From Bacteroides sp. (GTDB taxonomy: Bacteria > Bacteroidota > Bacteroidia > Bacteroidales > Bacteroidaceae): 5,309 nt of DNA. Under the pieces are notes generated by a model. That model did not search any database, was not told the DNA's origin, and saw only the letters and a program-made list of their open reading frames with translations. The translations under genes and the position numbers were made by a program. The stretch is taken from NCBI GenBank assembly GCA_019417975.1, contig DYCT01000155.1, positions 1 to 5,309 of the forward strand, read 5' to 3'. Position 1 is the stretch's first letter. Every line of letters starts with the position of its first letter. Positions 1 to 5,309 of this stretch are shown here, piece by piece.

Positions 1-1170
1 GATATCTCCCGGTGTCACTTCTCGATACCTCAACACCTCTTCATTTATATTCTCTGCTTTCCCGATAAATTCAAAATAAGCCAAATTAGCAGCTAAATCT
101 TGTGTGTTCAAATTATCGAACAAGCGCATACTCTCGTATTTGTTCTTTACCTTCTCCAATTCAAAATCTGCAATAAGATCTTCTTTCAACGATTCCAACT
201 CTTGCCAAACAGCAGCTTCGGCTTCTTCCATAGACACACCTTGCTGAGGTTGTCCGTTTATCTGCAAAAGTCCGGCATCAAGACACCCCGAGATAGTAGC
301 ATCCACTGCCGAAAAAACGGAACGTTCTTTCACCAGTCGACTGATGAGTCGGCTCGAATTTCCATTCGCCAACAAATCGCTCAACATATCATAGACATAG
401 AAATCGGGATGCAATCTATGTACCATTGGGAATGCCATATACAAAAAGTCGACAGGCACTTTACGCTCTACAGTCAGCCTTCTTTCTTCAATCTGTTCCG
501 GTTCCTGGGGAATCACCTGTTCTATACCCTTCCGATAGGGAATATCTCCAAACCACTTTTCGGCCAACCGAAAAGCTTCTTCTTTCAACAGATTTCCCGT
601 AATCGATAGGATTGCATTATTTGGCGCATAGTAATGGTAAAAGAATTCCTTGACATCATCAAGCGTTGCCTTTTTTATATGCTCCAACTCTTTTCCAATG
701 GTAGGCCACCGATACGGATGCACCTGGAAAGCAAGCCCTCGTGTAAGATGTGCCAAATCGCCATACGGTCTGTTCAAATAGTTTTGTTTAAACTCTTCAC
801 AGACCACCATGCGTTGGACTTCCAAACTCTGTGGTGTAAAAGCCAGCCCCAACATTCTATCGGATTCCAACCAAAAGCCGGTCTCTACATTACCAGCCGG
901 AATGGTCAAATAATAATTTGTATAGTCGTTCGTGGTATATGCATTATTCGTCCCGCCTGCTGTCTGCAACGGTGCATCGTAATTGGGAATATGCACCGAA
1001 CCTCCAAACATCAAATGTTCAAACAGATGGGCGAATCCTGTATGTTCCGGATGCTCATTGCGCGAACCGACTTTATATAATAAGTTCAGGGTGACCATTT
1101 GCGTAGAGGTATCACCCGAATGAATCACCCGCAACCCATTATCTAAGATAAGCCGATTGACTTCAATCAT
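1..1170 (-). CDS. M16-family zinc metallopeptidase (pitrilysin/insulinase-like), 3' end cut by window edge
   Basis: This minus-strand frame is open for 390 codons from the ATG at 1170-1168 and runs off the left edge. The inverted zinc motif HxxEH is present as HLFEH at residues 48-52: His48 and His52 would bind zinc and Glu51 would activate water. The third zinc ligand is probably Glu126 in MVVCEEF (Glu125 is the alternative), 74 residues downstream, close to family spacing. GGTNNAYT (72-79) is the usual active-site strand. SSRLISRLVKERSVFSA (about 275-290) marks the second M16 domain. The last residues visible, REVTPGDI, resemble the stretch near the end of such proteins, so I infer only some 20-40 residues are missing. 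The start is firm: the same frame has a TGA at 1182-1180 and no other start codon in between. There is no signal peptide, so a cytoplasmic location is likely. It follows the PPIase gene by five bases, has no Shine-Dalgarno sequence, and is probably co-transcribed and perhaps translationally coupled. Its substrate is unknown; single-chain enzymes of this size usually work as homodimers. Confidence 0.93.
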   Translation of the reverse strand, partial: MIEVNRLILDNGLRVIHSGDTSTQMVTLNLLYKVGSRNEHPEHTGFAHLFEHLMFGGSVHIPNYDAPLQTAGGTNNAYTTNDYTNYYLTIPAGNVETGFWLESDRMLGLAFTPQSLEVQRMVVCEEFKQNYLNRPYGDLAHLTRGLAFQVHPYRWPTIGKELEHIKKATLDDVKEFFYHYYAPNNAILSITGNLLKEEAFRLAEKWFGDIPYRKGIEQVIPQEPEQIEERRLTVERKVPVDFLYMAFPMVHRLHPDFYVYDMLSDLLANGNSSRLISRLVKERSVFSAVDATISGCLDAGLLQINGQPQQGVSMEEAEAAVWQELESLKEDLIADFELEKVKNKYESMRLFDNLNTQDLAANLAYFEFIGKAENINEEVLRYREVTPGDI

Positions 1171-1175
1171 AACAC

Positions 1176-2030
1176 TTAATCAACAAGACTCACCTTCATT
1201 CTAATATCTTCTACCGGACGGTCAGCGCGATCGGTTTTCACTTTTTGAATCGAATCTATCACGTTCAAGCCTTCTATTACTTCGCCAAATACCGTATACT
1301 CCCCATCAAGATGAGGAGCTCCTCCTACAGTAGAATAAGCTTCTACCTGTTCCGGAGTAAATCGGAAAGGAGGCAAACTGTCTACTTCAGCCTGTGCCTC
1401 GGCTACCAAACGTTCCTGCAAATCATAAAGTCCATCCATATCGTTGTCTTTACGCATCTTGTAGATTTCCTTCATATGTTTCTGAGCCAAACGATTGAAA
1501 GCTGTATTCAAACGATTCTGATTGATATTTTGTTCCATTCCCAACAGTTCTGTTTCACTAAAGATCTTTCCTGTAACTAAATAGAACTGACAACCCGATG
1601 ATTCTTTCTTCGGATTCACTTGGTCGCCTTGACGTGCTGCTGCCAAAGCTCCTTTCTTGTGGAAATAACGCGGATATACAAATTCAGCGGGCAAAGTATA
1701 ACCTACATCGCCTGAACCTAATTGTTTTCCTGCAGGTGCATTCTTTGATTCCGGGTCGCCCCCTTGAATCATAAAATTCTTTATAACACGATGAAACAAC
1801 GTCTCGTTCAACGTTCCGTCTTTAATGAGTTTCAAAAAATTGTCACGATGCTTTGGTGTTTCATTGTACAGTTTTACTTTTATATCACCCAAACCGGTCT
1901 CAATCAACACTACTGTTTCTTTTTGATTTTCCATATTCTTTGATTTGTTTTTATCCGCGCTACAAGACATCAGTCCGCCTAACACGAAAATGAACATTAG
2001 TATTACTTGTTTTCTCATCCTTATTTTCAT
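1176..2030 (-). CDS. Lipoprotein peptidyl-prolyl cis-trans isomerase (cyclophilin type) with a long internal insertion
   Basis: The 284-residue product should catalyse cis-trans isomerisation of X-Pro bonds in exported proteins. Residues 1-23 are a lipoprotein signal ending in LMSC, so Cys23 would be lipidated and the enzyme membrane-anchored. The cyclophilin domain starts near residue 40. FHRVIKNFMIQGGDP (79-93) carries the catalytic Arg81 plus Phe86, Met87 and Gln89, matching Arg55, Phe60, Met61 and Gln63 of human CypA. SSGCQFYLV (144-152) supplies Gln148, with Tyr150 in place of Phe113. HLDGEYTVFGEVIEGLNVID (240-259) is the closing strand; His240 replaces the cyclosporin-binding Trp121, so weak cyclosporin binding is expected. 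Between the last two blocks lies an insertion of about 75 residues (158-232), mostly charged and helix-prone; it explains the length above the usual 165-200. Met5 (codon at 2018-2016) is a possible alternative start with an equally good signal peptide. The gene is first in a likely operon with the M16 peptidase and is divergent from clpB. Confidence 0.95.
   Translation of the reverse strand: MKIRMRKQVILMFIFVLGGLMSCSADKNKSKNMENQKETVVLIETGLGDIKVKLYNETPKHRDNFLKLIKDGTLNETLFHRVIKNFMIQGGDPESKNAPAGKQLGSGDVGYTLPAEFVYPRYFHKKGALAAARQGDQVNPKKESSGCQFYLVTGKIFSETELLGMEQNINQNRLNTAFNRLAQKHMKEIYKMRKDNDMDGLYDLQERLVAEAQAEVDSLPPFRFTPEQVEAYSTVGGAPHLDGEYTVFGEVIEGLNVIDSIQKVKTDRADRPVEDIRMKVSLVD
1335..1559 (-). other. 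Helical insertion in the cyclophilin domain with an EF-hand-like loop
   Basis: This codes for about residues 158-232 of the PPIase, located between the QFYLV strand and the HLDGEYTVFG strand. In human CypA the matching connection is only about eight residues long. The segment is rich in Glu, Lys, Gln and Leu and looks helical. Residues 195-206 (bases 1448-1413) read DNDMDGLYDLQE, which fits the EF-hand loop pattern with Asp at positions 1, 3 and 5, Gly at 6, Asp at 9 and Glu at 12. Helix-prone stretches (about 172-193 and 204-217) lie on either side. Position 8 is Tyr, where Ile, Leu or Val is usual. Calcium binding is an inference from pattern only. From memory, related Bacteroidales PPIases carry a similar insertion, so the insertion itself is probably not unique to this strain. 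Confidence 0.6.
1962..2030 (-). other. Lipoprotein signal peptide with lipobox (LMSC) of the PPIase
   Basis: Residues 1-23 have a basic start (K, R, R, K), a hydrophobic core (VILMFIFVLGGLM) and a lipobox ending at Cys23, which fits cleavage by signal peptidase II. The residues after the cysteine are SADKNKSKN. Bacteroidota surface lipoproteins usually show an acidic run just after the cysteine. This tail has only one acidic residue and several lysines, so surface export is not supported and a periplasm-facing position is more likely, though unproven. Confidence 0.87.
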
Positions 2031-2077
2031 TTAATGAACGGTCTTCTCATTGCTCCTGAGCATACTACTTTTGAATT

Positions 2078-2086
2078 GCAAAAATA
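2078..2086 (-). promoter_or_regulatory. Candidate -7 promoter element for the PPIase-M16 operon
   Basis: Read on the minus strand, these bases are TATTTTTGC, an exact match to the Bacteroides -7 consensus TAnnTTTG followed by C. Transcription would start near 2070-2075, giving a leader of about 40-45 nucleotides before the ATG at 2030. No clear -33 TTTG element sits at the expected 19-21 base distance; the nearest TTTG (2117-2114) is 27 bases away. The position is good but the match rests on one short element in AT-rich DNA. Confidence 0.5.
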
Positions 2087-2272
2087 AGAAATTATCACGT
2101 AATACATGCAGAACAAAAGGAAATAAACCAAAAAGGAAGCCGGATAACCGCATATCTACTCCATATATTATACCAAGAACAGCCACCACTCATTCAAGCC
2201 CCGCCACATATGTCAGCAAAACGTTTATTATCAAGACATTTTGTCACTGTTACTTATCAAAACAAACCATAA

Positions 2273-2305
2273 TTGGCAGAAGATTTCCCTTGGCAATACA
2301 TTTGC
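2273..2305 (+). promoter_or_regulatory. Candidate Bacteroides-type promoter for clpB
   Basis: TACATTTGC at 2297-2305 matches the Bacteroides -7 consensus TAnnTTTG exactly. A TTG at 2273-2275 lies 21 bases upstream and could be a partial -33 element. Transcription would begin at about 2308-2312, leaving a leader of roughly 45-50 nucleotides before the clpB ATG. This promoter form is read by the primary sigma factor of Bacteroidota, so it suggests housekeeping expression. It does not by itself show heat-shock control. Confidence 0.6.
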
Positions 2306-2344
2306 ACTTCTTCCGATGTTAAACAATTAACTCTAATCATAAAG

Positions 2345-2350
2345 AAAGGA
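2345..2350 (+). promoter_or_regulatory. Shine-Dalgarno-like AAAGGA before clpB
   Basis: AAAGGA ends eight bases before the ATG at 2359, a normal Shine-Dalgarno distance. Bacteroidota use such sites rarely, and neither minus-strand gene start in this window has one at normal spacing. It supports the chosen clpB start; the surrounding A-rich leader may matter as much for initiation. Confidence 0.45.
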
Positions 2351-2358
2351 ACAAACGT

Positions 2359-4947
2359 ATGAATTTCAACAACTTTACAATCAAATCACAAGAAGCCGTT
2401 CAGGAGGCTGTTAATCTCGCACAAGCCCGAGGTCAACAAGCTATTGAACCTGTACATCTGCTTTCTGCGATTATGAAAGTTGGTGAAAATATCACCAACT
2501 TCATCTTCCAGAAGCTTGGTATGAACTTGCAACAAATCACCGTGGTACTTGACCGACAAATCGAGTCTCTCCCTAAAGTTTCAGGTGGAGAACCTTATTT
2601 GAGCAGAGAGGCCAATGAAGTGTTGCAACAAGCCACTCAATACAGCAAAGATTTCGGTGACGAATATGTTTCACTTGAACAAATACTTTTATCCCTACTC
2701 ACGGTTAAAAGCACTGCATCCAGTATTCTAAAAGATGCCGGTATGACAGAAAAAGAGCTGAAAGCAGCTATTCAAGAGCTACGAAAAGGTGAAAAGGTAA
2801 CTTCCCAATCAAGCGAAGATACCTATCAGGCTCTGAACAAATATGCCATCAACCTAAACGAAGCTGCTCGCAGCGGAAAGCTCGACCCGGTTATCGGACG
2901 TGATGAGGAAATCCGTCGGGTGCTGCAAATCCTTAGCCGACGTACCAAAAACAATCCTATCTTGATTGGTGAACCGGGAACAGGAAAGACCGCTATTGTT
3001 GAAGGATTGGCTCATCGTATTCTGCGTGGTGACGTGCCAGAAAACTTAAAAGACAAACAAATCTATTCATTGGATATGGGTGCGTTGGTTGCCGGTGCTA
3101 AATACAAAGGAGAATTCGAAGAGCGACTAAAATCTGTCATCAACGAAGTAACAAAATCGGATGGAAACATCATCCTTTTCATTGATGAAATACATACCCT
3201 AGTGGGAGCAGGAAAAGGAGAAGGCGCCATGGATGCTGCCAATATCCTAAAACCGGCCTTAGCTCGTGGTGAACTAAGAAGTATAGGTGCTACGACATTG
3301 GACGAGTACCAAAAGTATTTCGAGAAAGATAAAGCATTGGAACGTCGTTTCCAAACCGTTTTTGTCAACGAACCAGATACTTTAAGTACAATCTCTATCT
3401 TGCGTGGACTGAAAGAGCGGTACGAAAACCACCACAAAGTTCGTATTAAAGATGATGCTATCATTGCAGCCGTAGAGTTATCTAACCGATATATCACCGA
3501 CCGCTTCTTACCGGATAAGGCCATTGATTTAATGGATGAAGCAGCAGCAAAGCTTCGAATGGAACGCGACTCAGTACCGGAAGAGCTGGATGAAATATCT
3601 CGCAAAATCAAACAATTAGAGATTGAGCGGGAAGCCATCAAACGAGAAAAAGACGAACCTAAATTGGAACAATTAGGCAAGGAAATTGCAGAACTGAAAG
3701 AACAAGAAAGCGCTTTCAAGGCAAAATGGCAAAATGAGAAATCACTTGTCAACAAGATTCAGCAAAACAAGCAACAGATTGAACAGCTGAAATTCGAAGC
3801 CGACAAAGCAGAACGAGAAGGTAACTATGGGAAAGTAGCCGAAATTCGTTATGGCAAAATTAAAGCATTAGAAGAAGAAATCAACACGATTCAGACACAG
3901 CTTCATCAAGCACAAGGCGATAACGCCATGATTAAGGAGGAAGTCGATGCCGAAGATATTGCCGATGTTGTATCACGTTGGACAGGTATCCCTGTAAGCA
4001 AAATGCTGCAAAGCGAGCGCGAAAAATTGCTAAACCTGGAAGATGAATTACATCATCGTGTCATCGGACAAGACGAAGCTATCACCGCAGTGGCCGATGC
4101 TGTACGTCGAAGCCGTGCAGGCCTGCAAGATCCAAAACGTCCTATCGGTTCGTTTATCTTCTTAGGCACTACTGGAGTGGGTAAAACCGAATTAGCCAAA
4201 GCATTGGCAGAATACTTGTTCGATGATGAATCACTGATGACCCGTATCGACATGAGTGAATATCAGGAGAAACATACGGTGTCTCGACTCATCGGAGCGC
4301 CTCCGGGATACGTTGGTTATGATGAAGGCGGACAACTGACGGAAGCGGTACGTAGAAAACCTTATTCGGTCGTACTGTTCGATGAGATAGAGAAAGCTCA
4401 CCCGGATGTATTCAACATCTTACTTCAGGTTCTTGATGACGGACGACTGACCGACAACAAAGGTAGAACTGTCAACTTCAAGAATACCATCATCATCATG
4501 ACTTCTAACTTGGGTAGTGCATACATCCAAAGTCAATTTGAGAAGATGACACCGCAAAACAAAGAGGTTATCATCGAAGAGACTCGAAATGAAGTGATGA
4601 ACATGTTGAAGAAAACCATCCGACCGGAATTCTTAAACCGAATAGACGAAACAATTATGTTCTTACCGTTGAACAAAGAGCAAATTGAACAAATCGTCTT
4701 GTTGCAAATAAAAGGTATTCAAAAGAGACTGCAAGAAAACGGTGTAGAACTTCGACTGACAGATGCGGGCCTGCAATTCTTGGCAAGTGCTTGTTACGAT
4801 CCCGAATTTGGAGCACGTCCGGTAAAGAGAGCTATCCAACGCTACTTACTCAACGACCTCTCGCGCAAGCTCCTTGCACAAGAAGTAGATCGCAGCAAAC
4901 CTATCACTGTTGATGCAAACGGTGAGGGCTTGGTATTCCACAACTAA
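2359..4947 (+). CDS. clpB: ATP-dependent chaperone ClpB (protein disaggregase)
   Basis: The complete 862-residue product has the normal length for ClpB/Hsp104, a hexameric AAA+ machine in the cytoplasm that pulls polypeptides out of aggregates through its central pore, working with DnaK/DnaJ/GrpE. The N domain (about 1-145) has the double Clp-N repeat. The first ATPase domain has Walker A GEPGTGKT (204-211), pore-loop Tyr249 in KYKG, Walker B ending Asp276-Glu277, and arginine fingers Arg329/Arg330. The middle domain (about 400-525) is a long charged coiled coil with the conserved GNYGKVAEIRYG block (488-499), the part that contacts DnaK. The second ATPase domain has Walker A GTTGVGKT (603-610), pore-loop Tyr651 in GYVGY, Walker B Asp675-Glu676, Arg761 in RPEFLNRID, and sensor-2 GAR (818-820). 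The long middle domain, and the lack of a ClpP-binding IGF-type loop, separate it from ClpA and ClpC. All catalytic residues are intact. The N terminus MNFNNFTIKSQEA is typical, so the start is secure. It is probably transcribed alone, between its own promoter and the terminator at 4971-5012. Confidence 0.99.
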   Translation: MNFNNFTIKSQEAVQEAVNLAQARGQQAIEPVHLLSAIMKVGENITNFIFQKLGMNLQQITVVLDRQIESLPKVSGGEPYLSREANEVLQQATQYSKDFGDEYVSLEQILLSLLTVKSTASSILKDAGMTEKELKAAIQELRKGEKVTSQSSEDTYQALNKYAINLNEAARSGKLDPVIGRDEEIRRVLQILSRRTKNNPILIGEPGTGKTAIVEGLAHRILRGDVPENLKDKQIYSLDMGALVAGAKYKGEFEERLKSVINEVTKSDGNIILFIDEIHTLVGAGKGEGAMDAANILKPALARGELRSIGATTLDEYQKYFEKDKALERRFQTVFVNEPDTLSTISILRGLKERYENHHKVRIKDDAIIAAVELSNRYITDRFLPDKAIDLMDEAAAKLRMERDSVPEELDEISRKIKQLEIEREAIKREKDEPKLEQLGKEIAELKEQESAFKAKWQNEKSLVNKIQQNKQQIEQLKFEADKAEREGNYGKVAEIRYGKIKALEEEINTIQTQLHQAQGDNAMIKEEVDAEDIADVVSRWTGIPVSKMLQSEREKLLNLEDELHHRVIGQDEAITAVADAVRRSRAGLQDPKRPIGSFIFLGTTGVGKTELAKALAEYLFDDESLMTRIDMSEYQEKHTVSRLIGAPPGYVGYDEGGQLTEAVRRKPYSVVLFDEIEKAHPDVFNILLQVLDDGRLTDNKGRTVNFKNTIIIMTSNLGSAYIQSQFEKMTPQNKEVIIEETRNEVMNMLKKTIRPEFLNRIDETIMFLPLNKEQIEQIVLLQIKGIQKRLQENGVELRLTDAGLQFLASACYDPEFGARPVKRAIQRYLLNDLSRKLLAQEVDRSKPITVDANGEGLVFHN

Positions 4948-4970
4948 AGCTGATATACATTGCTTCAGCG

Positions 4971-5012
4971 ATACAAAAAAGGCACAACGTAATGGTTGTG
5001 CCTTTTTTGTAT
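4971..5012. terminator. Bidirectional intrinsic terminator between clpB and the convergent gene
   Basis: Arm 4971-4988 (ATACAAAAAAGGCACAAC) pairs perfectly with arm 4995-5012, giving an 18-base stem around a 6-base loop (GTAATG). The loop-side eight pairs form the GC-richer part (GGCACAAC with GTTGTGCC), and the outer part is A6 on the left and T6 on the right. The hairpin is therefore followed by a U run in RNA from either strand. It starts 23 bases after the clpB stop and lies 24 bases after the stop of the minus-strand gene, so it should end transcription of both. Confidence 0.95.
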
Positions 5013-5036
5013 TACAATCCTATCCGGAAGATAATC

Positions 5037-5309
5037 TTATTCTTCAGCCTGAGCTTCTTCCTTTACGCCAAACTCTTTAATACCATTCGATATCAAAATG
5101 TTATACCACGACAACAATTTCTTGATATCCGAAGTGTAAACACGTTCGCGGTCGAAGTTCGGAACAACTTCGGCAAAATAAGCGCGCAACTGGTTTGCTG
5201 TAGCTTTCTTCAAATCCAATGAAGCAACTGCACCATTTTCCTTTTCTACGATTGCAGTAAGCACTTCACTCAACGGCTTGTCACCATCTTCCGTATACAT
5301 GGTTATATC
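5037..5309 (-). CDS. Small conserved protein resembling DUF5606, N-terminal part beyond window edge
   Basis: The frame ends at the TAA at 5039-5037 and stays open to the right edge, giving 90 C-terminal residues beginning DITMYTEDGDKPLSEVL. The Met encoded at 5300-5298 is very likely internal, because the preceding residues are also family-like and no leader is visible. From memory this resembles Bacteroidota DUF5606 proteins of roughly 140 residues, which contain similar GDI-MYT, ANQLRAYFAEVVPNFDRERVY and SDIKKLLSWYNIL blocks. About 50 N-terminal residues would then be missing. The C terminus is acidic (KEEAQAEE). No catalytic motif, signal peptide or membrane segment is visible in this part, so a soluble cytoplasmic protein is likely. 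The function is unknown. The gene converges on clpB and shares its terminator, so it gives no operon clue to its role. Confidence 0.8.
   Translation of the reverse strand, partial: DITMYTEDGDKPLSEVLTAIVEKENGAVASLDLKKATANQLRAYFAEVVPNFDRERVYTSDIKKLLSWYNILISNGIKEFGVKEEAQAEE

Larger units (their letters stand above)
2031..2358. other. Divergent intergenic region between the PPIase gene and clpB
   Basis: The 328 bases are AT-rich and hold no gene that I can support. A promoter candidate lies close to each gene, leaving about 180 bases in the middle (roughly 2090-2270) with no assigned role. I looked for CIRCE (TTAGCACTC-N9-GAGTGCTAA), long inverted repeats, and riboswitch-like or tRNA-like folds and saw none. 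A plus-strand frame is open through 2050-2322, but its product has the odd composition of chance translation and no recognisable domain. Confidence 0.8.

Noticed and set aside
100..1080. Two plus-strand open frames (100-609 and 634-1080) over the left part
   Set aside because: They are antisense to the M16 peptidase, whose zinc motif and second-domain motifs are clearly conserved on the minus strand. Their own products are rich in His, Cys, Phe and Ile without any domain.
1245..1580. A plus-strand open frame of 111 codons
   Set aside because: It overlaps conserved cyclophilin codons and the insertion on the opposite strand, and its product resembles no known protein.
2221..2270. Repeated TTATCAA words and a possible CIRCE or operator
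   Set aside because: The repeats are short, unevenly placed and expected by chance in AT-rich DNA. There is no TTAGCACTC/GAGTGCTAA pair, so no CIRCE call is justified.
2050..2322. A 90-codon plus-strand open frame in the intergenic region
   Set aside because: It covers both candidate promoters. It has no ribosome-binding site or domain, and its composition (many Lys, Thr, His, Ser and Cys) looks like translated non-coding DNA.
2790..2860. Possible internal start in clpB giving a short form without the N domain, as in E. coli
   Set aside because: The linker after the N domain (about residues 145-160) has no in-frame ATG, GTG or TTG behind a Shine-Dalgarno sequence, so a second product cannot be supported.
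3063..3755. A 230-codon open frame on the minus strand inside clpB
   Set aside because: It is fully antisense to conserved ATPase and middle-domain codons of clpB. Its product is Ser/Arg-rich with no recognisable domain, as expected for the reverse reading of an AAA+ gene.
4053..4253. A 66-codon minus-strand open frame inside clpB
   Set aside because: It is antisense to the second Walker A region, which is fully conserved in ClpB, and has no features of its own.
4992..5222. A plus-strand open frame starting inside the terminator
   Set aside because: Its ATG lies in the terminator loop and the frame is antisense to the DUF5606-like gene. It is a chance frame.

Overview
The window looks like an ordinary chromosomal stretch from a Bacteroides-like member of the Bacteroidales (Bacteroidota). 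The evidence is: promoter candidates of the Bacteroides type (TAnnTTTG) instead of -35/-10 boxes, little use of Shine-Dalgarno sequences, a moderately AT-rich composition, a Bacteroidota-type lipoprotein cyclophilin with a long insertion, and a small protein resembling the Bacteroidota-restricted DUF5606 family. No mobile element, RNA gene, CRISPR array or phage gene was seen.

Layout. Positions 1-2030 hold two minus-strand genes that form a likely operon. The first to be transcribed is a lipoprotein peptidyl-prolyl isomerase of the cyclophilin family (2030 to 1176). Five bases later comes an M16-family (pitrilysin-like) zinc metallopeptidase (1170 to beyond the left edge, C-terminal end missing). 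Positions 2031-2358 are a divergent intergenic region with one promoter candidate facing each way. Positions 2359-4947 on the plus strand hold a complete clpB, encoding the AAA+ protein disaggregase. Positions 4948-5036 hold a strong bidirectional hairpin terminator. The right edge carries the C-terminal part of a minus-strand gene, convergent with clpB, whose product resembles DUF5606.

How they fit together. Three of the four genes concern protein folding or turnover, but in different compartments. ClpB rescues aggregated proteins in the cytoplasm with DnaK. The PPIase carries a lipoprotein signal and should act in the periplasm or at a membrane. The peptidase has no signal peptide and should be cytoplasmic. 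The shared 328-base intergenic region could allow joint regulation, but no CIRCE or other recognisable heat-shock operator is visible in it.

The most interesting feature is inside the cyclophilin. An insertion of about 75 residues interrupts the fold and contains a 12-residue match to the EF-hand calcium-binding loop pattern, with helix-prone sequence on both sides. I found no convincing new multi-gene system.
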